Virus record (IMG/VR): IMGVR_UViG_3300049855_000530
Location: 1-30,925 of that record
Origin: a virus
Direction: 5' to 3' (one strand)
DNA: 30,925 nucleotides
Both the position numbers and the translations under genes were made by a program. The notes beneath the pieces were generated by a model that saw only the letters and a program-made list of their open reading frames with translations, ran no database searches and was not told the origin of the DNA. Numbering within the stretch: position 1 is the first letter of the stretch; the number at the start of each line of letters is the position of its first letter. Of this stretch, positions 1-8,769 are shown in pieces.

Positions 1-11
1 ACCGAATTGGA

Positions 12-770
12 ATGAGTATCAGGATAAGGGAATTTATGAAGGCTTCCGGATATTCCGAGGCCGAAATAGAGGCCAAGCTAGGCCCCATAAAAAACGCCGT
101 CGTATTGACGGAAGCCGAAAAAGCCGCGCAGGCCGAAAAAGAACAGGCTTACTGGGAAAAATCGCGCAACGCGGCAGCGATGGCTCACCAGCTCGCCCGC
201 CCTGCAATGTCCGACCGCATAGCCGCCGTGAAAACGGAATACGAACAGCTAGGTTTCGGATGGGATGCCGCGAAAGCCGTCATCTACCGCATCGCGGCGG
301 TGGATTATTCGGATGATGAACTTTGCGCCCGCTTTGGATACGACCCCAAAAAAGGGCTGATGATCACGGGCGGCGTGGGTATCGGAAAAACCACGGCCTT
401 CGAGATGTGCAAGAAACACGACGCGTTGCGGGCTACGGTCGTATCGTGTTTAACGCTCAAGAAATCGGCTAGCAAGGCCGGCTACGGCGAAATCGAAAAG
501 TACGAAACCGTCCGCAATGTAGTATTTGACGACTTGGGCCGCGAAGGCCAGATCACAAGCAACTTCGGCAACAAAATCGAAGCCGTGGCCGATATAATCG
601 CTGCCCGCTACGATTTGATGCGTAGCGGCAAAATCGGTAAAACGCACTTCACCACGAACCTTTCCCTAGACGCTATCGCGGAAGCGTACAGCCCGCATAT
701 CGTTGATAGGTTGCGCGAGATGTGCAACGTGCTGGAGATGGATGGTGGGCTGAAATCGTTTAGGGGATGA
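12..770 (+). CDS. DnaC-like AAA+ helicase loader ATPase
   Basis: This 252-residue protein is probably the phage helicase loader, which places the replicative helicase on origin DNA with ATP. Seen: a charged, helical N-terminal half (residues 1-100), then a P-loop GGVGIGKTT (120-128), Walker B NVVFDDLG (169-176), a sensor-1-like HFTTNL (212-217) and an arginine-rich DRLREM (232-237). This is the order found in DnaC/IstB-type loaders, and the length is usual for the family. The start ATG at 12 overlaps a TGA at 13-15 that would end the gene at the far end of the window if the sequence is circular. The stop overlaps the next start as ATGA, so translation of the two is probably coupled. An IstB-type transposition helper is less likely, because no transposase is nearby. 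Confidence 0.85.
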   Translation: MSIRIREFMKASGYSEAEIEAKLGPIKNAVVLTEAEKAAQAEKEQAYWEKSRNAAAMAHQLARPAMSDRIAAVKTEYEQLGFGWDAAKAVIYRIAAVDYSDDELCARFGYDPKKGLMITGGVGIGKTTAFEMCKKHDALRATVVSCLTLKKSASKAGYGEIEKYETVRNVVFDDLGREGQITSNFGNKIEAVADIIAARYDLMRSGKIGKTHFTTNLSLDAIAEAYSPHIVDRLREMCNVLEMDGGLKSFRG

Positions 771-1417
771 TGAACCTATTTAGCACCGCCCCCACGCCCC
801 GCAACGGGCAAAATTTCCGCATATTAATCGCGTGCGAAGAATCCCAAACGGTATGCAAAGCGTTCCGGGCAAAGGGCTTCGAGGCTTATTCCTGCGATAT
901 TTTGCCGTGTTCGGGAGGCCGGCCGGAATGGCACATACAAGGCGATGCCCTGGAAATTGCCTATAATCCGTCGTATGCCTGGGATGTGATGATTGCTTTT
1001 CCACCATGTACGCACCTGGCGGTAAGCGGCGCGCGCTGGTTCAAAGAGGGCGTAAAGCCTTATTCGCTGCAAGAAGAAGGGGCTGCGTTTTTCATGGCTA
1101 TCGCGAACGCCCCGATCGGGATGATAGCGATAGAAAATCCTATATGCGTGATGAGCACAAAATATAGGAAACCCGACCAGATAATACACCCCTGGCAATT
1201 CGGCCACCCGGAACAGAAAAAGACCTGCCTATGGTTGAAAAACCTGCCTTTGATCGTGCCGACGAAAAACGTCCGCAAACACATGATGACGTTGCCGTTG
1301 AAAGAACGGACGCGGATCCACTGGCTTGGTTCAGGGAAATCCAAAGAAAGGAGCATCACGTTTTCAGGTATCGCGGAGGCCATGGCCGAGCAGTGGGGCA
1401 AATTTTTAACGCTTTAA
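767..1417 (+). CDS. Cytosine-C5 DNA methyltransferase-like protein (compact phage type)
   Basis: This 216-residue protein resembles compact phage cytosine-C5 methyltransferases, which transfer a methyl group from S-adenosylmethionine to C5 of cytosine in DNA. Seen: an N-terminal cofactor-site-like strand ILIACEESQTV (about 19-29), YSCDI (41-45), FPPCTHL (78-84) with the Pro-Cys pair expected for motif IV, and IENP (122-125) in the place of the Glu-Asn motif VI. It is shorter than restriction-type enzymes and has no obvious separate target-recognition domain, so its specificity and activity are uncertain. The start overlaps the upstream stop (ATGATG; a second ATG lies at 770). It probably modifies phage DNA as protection against host nucleases. 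A related modification activity on nucleotides cannot be excluded. Confidence 0.7.
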   Translation: MMNLFSTAPTPRNGQNFRILIACEESQTVCKAFRAKGFEAYSCDILPCSGGRPEWHIQGDALEIAYNPSYAWDVMIAFPPCTHLAVSGARWFKEGVKPYSLQEEGAAFFMAIANAPIGMIAIENPICVMSTKYRKPDQIIHPWQFGHPEQKKTCLWLKNLPLIVPTKNVRKHMMTLPLKERTRIHWLGSGKSKERSITFSGIAEAMAEQWGKFLTL

Positions 1418-1437
1418 ACACAAAAGGAGGCCAAACA

Positions 1438-2292
1438 ATGAAGACTATAAACAGCCTTAGCGGTGGCAAAACGAGCAGCTACCTTGCCGCGAATTACCCT
1501 GCCGACATTGAAATATTCGCCCTTTGTTGCATCGACGATCACAACGCGGGCAAAGGGATAGACCCCGCAATCCGTCGCGCGGTATCGGAACGCTTGGAAA
1601 AGAACAGCCCCGGATTCGGGGAGTTCCGGGCTACCAGCGAACACCCTAGCATCTTGCGCACGGTGCTGGATTTGGAACAGCATATAGGGCGGGAAATAGT
1701 TTGGGTAAGGGGGGATAGTTGGGAAGCCATGATAGCGAAAAAGAAATATTTGCCGAACCAGCAGACCCGTTTTTGCACGTCCGTTTTGAAAATCGAGCCT
1801 ATCTTCAAATATCTGTTTTTGCGCGGCATATTGCCCGCTAGGATGCGCATAGGGTTCAGGTACGACGAAATGGAAAGGGCGGAACGGCAAAGCGTGGAGC
1901 AGCACTACAAATACGCCAGCTGTTCGCAGATATACGACAGCGGGATAACCCGAACACGTTGGGAAACCTTTGAAAATTGGCGGGAGCTTGAATATCCGCT
2001 AATCGAAAACCGCATAGGCCACTACCAAGTGCAGCAGTATTGGAAACGCCAAAACATCGTTTTTGCCGATGACTCGAACTGCCAGTTTTGCTTTTGGAAA
2101 AACGCGGCTCAGCACGCAAAAAATTTTGAAGACGCGCCGAATATAATGCGGTGGGCAGGCGTGCAGGAGGTTTGCGCCGACCAGCGGTTCAAAAAAGAAC
2201 AATCGCTTTTTGAAGCCCAAAGGATAGGCATACAGGCCGACTTCGGCTTCGGTGGCGGCAGCGGTTGCCAAGCCGGGTTTTGCACCGATTAA
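1438..2292 (+). CDS. PP-loop PAPS-reductase-like protein
   Basis: This 284-residue protein belongs to the adenine nucleotide alpha-hydrolase (PP-loop) fold, as in PAPS reductases. Seen: a PP-loop-like SGGKTSS near the N terminus (8-14), RFCT (111-114), a CxxC pair (C215, C218) and two C-terminal cysteines (C277, C282) that could bind metal. Such proteins are frequent in phages; their substrate is mostly unknown, and roles in sulfur transfer or nucleic-acid modification are proposed by analogy. The start was placed at the ATG at 1438 because a strong AAAAGGAGG lies at 1422-1430, unusual for this genome. The reading frame is open upstream, but that stretch overlaps the methyltransferase gene. 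It is the last gene before the terminator at 2298. Confidence 0.7.
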   Translation: MKTINSLSGGKTSSYLAANYPADIEIFALCCIDDHNAGKGIDPAIRRAVSERLEKNSPGFGEFRATSEHPSILRTVLDLEQHIGREIVWVRGDSWEAMIAKKKYLPNQQTRFCTSVLKIEPIFKYLFLRGILPARMRIGFRYDEMERAERQSVEQHYKYASCSQIYDSGITRTRWETFENWRELEYPLIENRIGHYQVQQYWKRQNIVFADDSNCQFCFWKNAAQHAKNFEDAPNIMRWAGVQEVCADQRFKKEQSLFEAQRIGIQADFGFGGGSGCQAGFCTD

Positions 2293-2297
2293 TTTTC

Positions 2298-2327
2298 AAG
2301 CCCGATCCGTCCGATCGGGCTTTTTTT
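2298..2327 (+). terminator. Intrinsic terminator ending the early operon
   Basis: A perfect 10-bp stem, AAGCCCGATC (2298-2307) with GATCGGGCTT (2313-2322), has a 5-base loop and runs into a T tract ending at 2327. It lies 6 bases past the PAPS-reductase-like gene and separates the early genes from the structural genes. Confidence 0.9.
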
Positions 2328-2352
2328 GCGTTATTGCAGAAAAAAAACTATT

Positions 2353-4026
2353 ATGGCTAACGAAATAACAATAATAAACACGGTATCCAAGAAGGAGCGG
2401 AACGGGATATTCGTCTATCATTTCCCGCTTGCGATCATCGAGGCGAACCCTACGACGGATACGATGAGGATTATAGACATCGATCGGGGGCAAAACCAGC
2501 TTATTGCTTTCGATGACATATCCAACCCGTTCGGAACATCGAACATCGTCGAGTATTGCGATGCGCTCGCGGCAGGCGGGTATTATTTCATTCCTGTTGG
2601 CGGTGGCGGTGGCGGTGGCGGTGATTTGGCTGCAATCGAAACCAATACAGAAAACACGGCCACCAGTACAGCCTCAATCGACGGTAAAACTACTACCGTG
2701 GCTACAAACACGGGCAACACCGCGACTTCAACCTCGGCCACGGCGGTAAGCGCGGCATCAATCGACACCAAGGCCACGACGATAGCCACGAATACGGGCA
2801 ATACGGCGGCAAACACGCTGCTTTTAACCAATACAGTTATAACGGACGGTATCCATGATGCACAAAGGGTAAGCATCGACGAAGATTACCTTACGCTCAA
2901 CGCACAAATCTCGACAGCGAATACCAATATACGCCTGTCGCTGAAACAAACCCATGACAACCTGCCGCTATTCTATGACCGTGCCAACGGCGGGGCTGGG
3001 GCGCAAGCATACAGTGCCACGCTTTGCAATACGGCGATGACGGTAACGTCCGGCACCGATTACGCGATTGCGCAGACGTTTATGCGGCCAGCTTATACGG
3101 CGGCAACTACGCACTGCGTGGAGTTTACAATGAGCAATTTCCAAAACCAAGCCAACGTATATAAGCGGATAGGCTTGTTTAACGGCGGAATAGTCGCTCC
3201 TTACGCTACATACGACGGCGTATATATCGAAAGCGACGGGGTGCTGAACAAGTACTATGCTTGCTATGCGAATGCGGGCACGGTAACGCGGACGGAATTG
3301 ACGAACTTAACCCCATACGGCGTAACGGTGGACTGGTCGAAGCACCAAGTAGTGACGATTCGATACCTATACCTTGGCGGTACCGCAATCCAGTTTTCGC
3401 TCATGATCGGGTCGCACATCTTTAGGGTAGCCGAAATACAGCTGTCCAATATAATCACTAACCCGTTTATTTTGCGTCCTAACCAGCCTGTACGGTACGA
3501 AATACGCTCGGTAGGCGGAGCAGGTACGCTCAATCAAGTGTGCGCGGCTGTTTACACAATCGGCGACGGAAGCATAGAGGGGACTTCGCGCGCGGAGATA
3601 CACCCTGGCGGCATAAATTACGGATCGGCGGGCACAGAATACGCTTTGATGGCGTTCCGAAAGAAGGTTGGATTCCTTTCTGTCGAGGTGCGAGTGTCCG
3701 AGATGGACATCGCGGTAAGCGCTGCCGAAACATTCCATTACCGGCTTGTCAGAAACCCGACAATCGCCAACGCTCCCGCATATACGTCGGTATCGAACAG
3801 CGCCGTCGAATACTTTATCGGAGCAAACAACACCACGATAGCCGGCGGCGATGTCTTGCACGCCGGCACCGCGACCGAAATAGCCAATACCGCCACGCTG
3901 TTCCCTAGCAACATCAATATCGGGCACAGCATCGCGGGTGTTTCCGATGTTTTCGTGATTTCTATTATTCCGCGAACAGGCGGGATGACACCTTTCGCAT
4001 CCGCTATATGGTCTGAAAATCAGTAA
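2353..4026 (+). CDS. Putative virion fiber or decoration-like structural protein
   Basis: This 557-residue protein has no enzymatic motif. Seen: an N-terminal globular part (about 1-85), a run of eight glycines (about 90-97) that looks like a hinge, a Thr/Ala/Asn-rich segment in which an ASIDxKxTTxATNTGNTA-type unit occurs twice (about residues 107-152), and a long beta-rich C-terminal region without charge clusters. This architecture (anchor, flexible hinge, repeats, beta domain) fits a head- or tail-attached fiber. The ATG at 2353 was preferred over one at 2326, which lies inside the terminator T tract. The gene sits directly before small terminase, a common place for accessory virion genes. 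Receptor binding is an inference only. Confidence 0.5.
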   Translation: MANEITIINTVSKKERNGIFVYHFPLAIIEANPTTDTMRIIDIDRGQNQLIAFDDISNPFGTSNIVEYCDALAAGGYYFIPVGGGGGGGGDLAAIETNTENTATSTASIDGKTTTVATNTGNTATSTSATAVSAASIDTKATTIATNTGNTAANTLLLTNTVITDGIHDAQRVSIDEDYLTLNAQISTANTNIRLSLKQTHDNLPLFYDRANGGAGAQAYSATLCNTAMTVTSGTDYAIAQTFMRPAYTAATTHCVEFTMSNFQNQANVYKRIGLFNGGIVAPYATYDGVYIESDGVLNKYYACYANAGTVTRTELTNLTPYGVTVDWSKHQVVTIRYLYLGGTAIQFSLMIGSHIFRVAEIQLSNIITNPFILRPNQPVRYEIRSVGGAGTLNQVCAAVYTIGDGSIEGTSRAEIHPGGINYGSAGTEYALMAFRKKVGFLSVEVRVSEMDIAVSAAETFHYRLVRNPTIANAPAYTSVSNSAVEYFIGANNTTIAGGDVLHAGTATEIANTATLFPSNINIGHSIAGVSDVFVISIIPRTGGMTPFASAIWSENQ

Positions 4027-4032
4027 TACGGC

Positions 4033-4419
4033 ATGGTAGCAATAGACTGGGAAAAAGTATCCGAATGGCTGGAGGCCGGAGCGGATGGTACGGATGTAGC
4101 GGCGGCGCTAGGGATACACCCCGAAACCTTGTACGATCGGTGCAAAAAGGAGCAAAAAACCGATTTTTCCGTTTATCGGGCGCAAAAAAGGGCGGTAGGC
4201 ATGAATTCTTTGCGGGTTGCTCGGTACGAACTCGCTACCAAGGACAAGAACCCGACCATGATGATATGGCTTTCCAAGCAGATGCTTGGGGAAACAGACA
4301 AGCCGGGTATCGTCGCGGAAACCGATCGGACTTATCAAGTGGAAATAATCACGGCAAACAATGCGGATACAATCGACGGCGAACTTTCGGGAGATAGAAA
4401 AAGCCTACCAATCGGGTAA
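4033..4419 (+). CDS. terS: Terminase small subunit
   Basis: This 128-residue protein is the likely DNA-recognition subunit of the packaging motor. Seen: an N-terminal helix-turn-helix (about residues 19-40, with ALGIHPETLYDRC), followed by a segment resembling other small terminases (NPTMMIWLSKQMLGE). The identification rests mainly on the HTH plus position: the large terminase starts 59 bases before this gene ends. The overlap is long, so the C-terminal tail of this protein and the first 20 residues of the large subunit are encoded by the same DNA. Confidence 0.8.
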   Translation: MVAIDWEKVSEWLEAGADGTDVAAALGIHPETLYDRCKKEQKTDFSVYRAQKRAVGMNSLRVARYELATKDKNPTMMIWLSKQMLGETDKPGIVAETDRTYQVEIITANNADTIDGELSGDRKSLPIG

Positions 4420-5530
4420 GTCGGGGATCCTTCTCGAAGGCGGCTCGCGCTCGGGAAAAACCTGGGCCATACTCCAGTGGCTTTTCATTGAGGCGGCAAG
4501 GAATAACGGGCTTGTGATCACCGCAGGCCGCGACACTGCCGTGACATTAAAGAAAACGCTGTGGATGGACTTGCGGAATGTAGGCATCAAGATGGGAGCG
4601 CCTGCAAGCGTATCGAATTACTACCTTACCGCGCAGTTCAGCACGGGGTCCCTGATCAGGGGCGTAGGCTTGAACGATGATATTTTGTTGCTTCACGGCC
4701 TTACGCAAGATATTTTCTGGATAAACGAAGCCATGAACGTAAGCAAAGACACCTTCGATCAGCTGGAGCAGCGGACATCGCGGTTTTGGGTGTGCGATTA
4801 CAACCCGAGCGCGACGGATAGCTGGATATACGATGTGGCCCGAAGGCCGGATGTGGCTTTTTTCAAATCCACGATTACCGACAACCCATTCGCGCCGGCC
4901 GCATCGGTAAGGAAAATCCGCAGCTACGAGCCGACTGCGGAAAACATCGCCAACGGCACGGCGGATCCGTTCAAGTGGAGCGTGTACGGCCTCGGGGAGC
5001 GCGCAGTGGACGAGGCGGCGATTTTTCCGGTCATCCATACGTACACACAAGAGCCGGAAGGGTACGATTTGCAGGTTTTTGGCGGCGATTTCGGGTTCAC
5101 GGATGATCCTACGGTGCTTGTGCAGGTGAAAATCGACGGCAGGAATATCTATTGCCGCGAGATTTTCAGGGCCGTCGGGCTTGTGAACCAAGAAATCGCT
5201 ATATTGGCGGCTACTTATGCGGACGAGGTACAGGTTTGGGATAGTTCAGAAATGAAATCTATCCAAGAATTGCGGCTTGCGGGCATAAACGCGATACCTG
5301 CAACCAAGGGGCCTGACAGTGTCATCTTTGGGATACAAAAATTAAGGGGGATGGTAATACATATCCATTCCGATTCCGAAGAGTTGCGCAAGGAGTTTAA
5401 AGGCTACCGCTACGCAAAAGGAAGGAACGGGGAGTGGTTAAGGGATTCGCATAGCAAGCAGATTCCGATTGACAAAAACAATCACGGCATCGACGCGGTG
5501 CGTTATGCCGTTACAAAATATAGGACATGA
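4361..5530 (+). CDS. terL: Terminase large subunit (packaging ATPase/nuclease)
   Basis: This 389-residue protein pumps DNA into the prohead and cuts it. Seen: Walker A GGSRSGKT (27-34), Walker B ending in the catalytic acid, DIFWINEA (119-126, E125), and a C-terminal RNase-H-like nuclease with three acidic positions: D245 in GGDFGF, D296 in VWDSSE and D380 in HGIDAVRYA. The length is at the short end for the family but all motifs are present. The ATG at 4361 was used; it overlaps small terminase by 59 bases. The stop overlaps the portal start as ATGA. The packaging strategy (cos or pac) cannot be decided from these motifs. Confidence 0.95.
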   Translation: MRIQSTANFREIEKAYQSGKSGILLEGGSRSGKTWAILQWLFIEAARNNGLVITAGRDTAVTLKKTLWMDLRNVGIKMGAPASVSNYYLTAQFSTGSLIRGVGLNDDILLLHGLTQDIFWINEAMNVSKDTFDQLEQRTSRFWVCDYNPSATDSWIYDVARRPDVAFFKSTITDNPFAPAASVRKIRSYEPTAENIANGTADPFKWSVYGLGERAVDEAAIFPVIHTYTQEPEGYDLQVFGGDFGFTDDPTVLVQVKIDGRNIYCREIFRAVGLVNQEIAILAATYADEVQVWDSSEMKSIQELRLAGINAIPATKGPDSVIFGIQKLRGMVIHIHSDSEELRKEFKGYRYAKGRNGEWLRDSHSKQIPIDKNNHGIDAVRYAVTKYRT

Positions 5531-6711
5531 AATGGATAAGTAGTTTGTTTAAGCTAACAGGCGGCGAAGGCCGCGTCCCGGTGCCATATTTTTGGCAGGA
5601 GGGAAATATCGGAGCGTATTCTTACGGCGGCTATTCGCTTGAAGAGTTCGTTCAAAACGGCTACATGAACCCGTTTGTTTTCATGTGCATCGACAAGATA
5701 GCCGACGTTTCCAGTCAGTTATCTTTTTCTGTTTTTGACGAAAAGACGAAAAAACAGCCCGACGGCGCACTGTGGCAGGAATTTTTGCGGCTACTGGAAA
5801 AACCGAACAGCCGGCAAACGTGCGATGATTTCTACTACGAAATCGTTACTTCGCTGCTGGCAACGGGCAATACATTCGTTCGCGCCGTAACGCCTGCGGG
5901 CTTTTCGCGGTACGGGGAATTGTCTGTGTTGCTGCCGCAATACGTCACGATAGAAACCGTGGACGGGACGCTTTGGGGGAAGCCGAAAAGCTACCGCTAC
6001 GCCGGCACATCCGATGTTATCCCTGCCGATCAGGTGTTGCATATCAAGTTTCCAAACATCATCGACCGCACAAACTGGGGATTGTCGCCGTTGCAGGCGG
6101 GGCAACCGGCTTACGAAGCAAGCAACAATATTTTCGAAGCATCGGCAAGCCTTCACAAAAACAGGGGTATTTCTGGCATCTTGAGCAACTCCGACAGCAA
6201 TATGCCGATGATGCCAAAGGAGCAGGAAAAACTCCAGCAAGAGTGGCAAGACAGGACGGCTGGCGCGCACCGTTTTGGGAAGGTATATGTTACGAACGCA
6301 AGCATGAAATACTTGTCGATGGGAATGACAAGCGTAGAAATGCAGTCTATTGAGGGCGGCGTGGATAAGCTACGGACTATATGCAGTTTGTTTGGGCTTG
6401 ATAGTTCGCTATTCAACGACCCGGCAAACAAAACATACGCAAACCGCAGCGATGCGGAAAAATCCATGTACACCAGCGTGGTTATGCCGATGCTGGACAA
6501 AATCAACCGCAGCCTTTCCCGATTCGTTGGCCGCAACTTTGGGCTGGAAAGCGCGTTGATAGTTGCAGATTACTCCCAAGTCGCTATATTGCGCGAAAGC
6601 GAAGCGATTAAATCCACAAAACTGCTTGCAGAGGTTACGGCAGGAATAATCACACCCGAAGAAGCAAGGATGATGCTTTATCCGGAATTGGCGCAAAACA
6701 CGAAAAAATGA
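5527..6711 (+). CDS. Portal protein (HK97 family)
   Basis: This 394-residue protein is the likely dodecameric portal through which DNA enters and leaves the head. It resembles HK97-type portals: an N-terminal stretch in which a virion entry segment is followed by MNPFVFMCIDKIADVSSQL (about 49-67), a central LLATGNTFVR segment, and a helical C-terminal part with a DPANKTYANRSDAEKSMY-type segment. Length is normal. It overlaps terminase (ATGA at 5527) and the protease gene (ATGA at 6708), giving the usual terminase-portal-protease-capsid order. Confidence 0.92.
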   Translation: MKWISSLFKLTGGEGRVPVPYFWQEGNIGAYSYGGYSLEEFVQNGYMNPFVFMCIDKIADVSSQLSFSVFDEKTKKQPDGALWQEFLRLLEKPNSRQTCDDFYYEIVTSLLATGNTFVRAVTPAGFSRYGELSVLLPQYVTIETVDGTLWGKPKSYRYAGTSDVIPADQVLHIKFPNIIDRTNWGLSPLQAGQPAYEASNNIFEASASLHKNRGISGILSNSDSNMPMMPKEQEKLQQEWQDRTAGAHRFGKVYVTNASMKYLSMGMTSVEMQSIEGGVDKLRTICSLFGLDSSLFNDPANKTYANRSDAEKSMYTSVVMPMLDKINRSLSRFVGRNFGLESALIVADYSQVAILRESEAIKSTKLLAEVTAGIITPEEARMMLYPELAQNTKK

Positions 6712-7475
6712 AAAAACTACCTATATACGGAGCAAAAACGATGGAGCTGAAAGTAGCCGACATGGATGCGGGAAGCCGCACCGTGAAAGGCTACCTTTCC
6801 GCTTTCGGTATCATAGACAGCGACAACGACATGATAATGCCGGGGGCGTTCAAGAAAAGCATCACCGAAAACGGCCCGCTATCTTCTTCTAACAGGAAAA
6901 TAGCTTTCCTTCGAAACCACGAATGGGAGGATCAAATCGGCAAGATGCTGGAGCTTTCGGAGGATGATTATGGGCTTTTGTTTGTCGCGCAGCTTGGCAG
7001 ATCATCCAAGGGCGACGACGCTCTCTTGGATTATCAAGATGGTATTATACGCGAACACTCAATCGGTTTTTCTTACGTTCCTGATAAAATGAAAGCAATC
7101 GAAACCGCTGACGGTATGTACTGGGCAATTTCGGAGGTGAAGCTCTGGGAAGGCAGTGCCGTAACATTCGGCAGCAACCAGTTTACGCCTGTTTTGCAAG
7201 TCGCCAAAGGCATGGATTCGGGCGCCGCAAAACAGGCCGCGCTGGAAAAACTTGCCCAAGAAACCGAAGCGATTGCGAAGGCGATACGCAACGGGAAAGG
7301 CACGGATAGCCGATTGCAAGAATTAGAAATGCGGGTTAAAACGCTCGCTCAACGATACCAAGCACTCGCGGAAACGGACGGGCCGCACCAAAAAGCACCC
7401 GCAACTGTTCCGGTTGAGCCGCAACCGCAGCCTTTTGCTGCACAGAAATTTTTTTACAATTTTTTCGCAAAATAA
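6708..7475 (+). CDS. Prohead protease (HK97/S78-type serine protease)
   Basis: This 255-residue protein cleaves scaffold and capsid precursor during head maturation. Seen: the family opening VKGYLSAFGIIDSDNDMI (about 26-43), a catalytic His in RNHEW (H71), and the catalytic Ser in EHSIGFSY (S118). The region after residue 165 is charged, helical and rich in Ala/Gln, ending in a Pro/Gln linker and an aromatic tail; it could serve as an internal scaffold. The start overlaps the portal stop as ATGA, and the capsid gene begins one base after the stop. Confidence 0.93.
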   Translation: MKKLPIYGAKTMELKVADMDAGSRTVKGYLSAFGIIDSDNDMIMPGAFKKSITENGPLSSSNRKIAFLRNHEWEDQIGKMLELSEDDYGLLFVAQLGRSSKGDDALLDYQDGIIREHSIGFSYVPDKMKAIETADGMYWAISEVKLWEGSAVTFGSNQFTPVLQVAKGMDSGAAKQAALEKLAQETEAIAKAIRNGKGTDSRLQELEMRVKTLAQRYQALAETDGPHQKAPATVPVEPQPQPFAAQKFFYNFFAK

Positions 7476-7476
7476 T

Positions 7477-8712
7477 ATGTTCGTAGAAAAAACAAGCACC
7501 GAATTGGCCGCGATGGATGCAGCCGCGCTCGGGGCGTACTTCAAAGAAAAAAGCGCTGCCGATCGGGCAACGATCGACGCGCTTATCAATGCAAAAGCAT
7601 CCAAGGCCGACATCGACGCGGCAAAGGCCGAAATCATGGGAGCGCAAACAAAGCAAATCGACGCGCTGAATGAAGCGTTGAAAGCGCAAGGCATCGAAAT
7701 CGTTAGGCTATCAGGCAACGGCGGCGCAGCTAAAGAGAAAAGCTTGAGAGAGATGCTTTCCGAAAAAGCAGCGGATCTCAAATCTATCAAAGACGGCGAA
7801 ACAAAGCGCGTGGTTATTGACGTGAAAGCGGCCGGCACAATGACGATTACTGGCAACGCCACCGGCGAAGTTCCTCAATCGCAAAGGGAGCCTGGACTTA
7901 ACCGAATCGCGCGTCGTAGGGCTTTTGTTGCTGATTACATCAACCAAGGCACAACCACGAGCAACGCGGTGAGCTGGGTCGAGCAAACAAACCCCGACGG
8001 TTCCCCTGCCGGTACAGACGAAGGCGCGACCAAAAATCAAATCGACTTTGATTTGCTTGTTGTTACCGAAAACGTCAAGAAACGCACGGCGTTCGTGAAA
8101 GTATCTAAGGAAATGCTCGATGACATTGACTTCATGCGTTCCGAAATCGACACCGAACTCATGGAGAGGCTTGGGCTTGACGTGGATTCACAGATGCTTT
8201 CAGGCGACAATATCGGGGCAAACCTAAACGGCATGATCACGCAGTCTACCGCTTTTGCCGCAGGTTCTTTTGCAGGAACTATTGAGGCCGCGAACAACTA
8301 CGACGTTCTTTTGGTGGCATACAATCAAATAGTTACGGCTAACTTTATGCCGTCCACTATCTTTTTGAATCCTACCGACATGGTCGGGATGCAGCTTACC
8401 AAGGGCACGGACGGGCACTATATCACGTTTCCTTTTGTATCGCCTGACGGACGCAGATTCAACGCTATCCCCGTAGTCGAAAACAACGGCGTTCCAGTAG
8501 GTACGTTCTTGATTTTTGACGGCAGCAAAGCTAAGGCCGTGGTTCGCGAAAATATGACGATAAGCATCGGCTACAGCAACGACGATTTCACCAAGAACTT
8601 GGTAACAATCCTTGGCGAATGGAGAGGGCTAATGCTTATCAAAGGCAACGACACGCCGGCTTTCGTTTCCGGAACGTTCGCAGCCGCAAAAGCAGCGCTC
8701 GAAACGCCTTGA
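7477..8712 (+). CDS. Major capsid protein (HK97 fold) with N-terminal scaffold domain
   Basis: This 411-residue protein forms the head shell. Seen: a coiled-coil, Ala/Lys/Glu-rich N-terminal part (about 1-115) like the delta scaffold domain removed by the prohead protease, then the shell domain with RRAFVADYINQG, KRTAFVKVSKEMLDDIDFM and IFLNPTDMVGMQL, all typical of HK97-type capsids. The ATG at 7477, one base after the protease stop, was chosen; an upstream in-frame ATG at 7414 lies inside the protease gene. A short hairpin follows the stop. Confidence 0.93.
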   Translation: MFVEKTSTELAAMDAAALGAYFKEKSAADRATIDALINAKASKADIDAAKAEIMGAQTKQIDALNEALKAQGIEIVRLSGNGGAAKEKSLREMLSEKAADLKSIKDGETKRVVIDVKAAGTMTITGNATGEVPQSQREPGLNRIARRRAFVADYINQGTTTSNAVSWVEQTNPDGSPAGTDEGATKNQIDFDLLVVTENVKKRTAFVKVSKEMLDDIDFMRSEIDTELMERLGLDVDSQMLSGDNIGANLNGMITQSTAFAAGSFAGTIEAANNYDVLLVAYNQIVTANFMPSTIFLNPTDMVGMQLTKGTDGHYITFPFVSPDGRRFNAIPVVENNGVPVGTFLIFDGSKAKAVVRENMTISIGYSNDDFTKNLVTILGEWRGLMLIKGNDTPAFVSGTFAAAKAALETP

Positions 8713-8735
8713 TAGCGGTAGGCTTTTCCGCCTAT
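8712..8735 (+). promoter_or_regulatory. Hairpin after the capsid gene
   Basis: ATAGCGG (8712-8718) can pair with CCGCCTAT (8728-8735) with one bulged base, just after the capsid stop. There is no T tract, so it is not a typical terminator; it could stabilise the capsid mRNA end or partly lower downstream transcription. The 57-base gap here is the only real gap between head genes. Confidence 0.3.
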
Positions 8736-8769
8736 TGTTAATCCTACTCACTTGTAAACAGTAAAAAGT

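Noticed and set aside
1231-1437. Upstream extension of the PAPS-reductase-like protein
   Set aside because: It overlaps the methyltransferase gene in another frame, does not look like the family, and a strong ribosome binding site precedes the ATG at 1438.
1438-2292. Phosphorothioation (Dnd) system
   Set aside because: Only a PP-loop protein is present; no other dnd genes occur in the window.
2583-2876. Minus-strand frame with proline and valine repeats opposite the fiber-like gene
   Set aside because: It is the complement of the glycine and threonine repeat region and has no independent support.
3540-3908. Basic plus-strand frame within the fiber-like gene
   Set aside because: It is out of frame with a well-formed structural gene and has random-looking composition.
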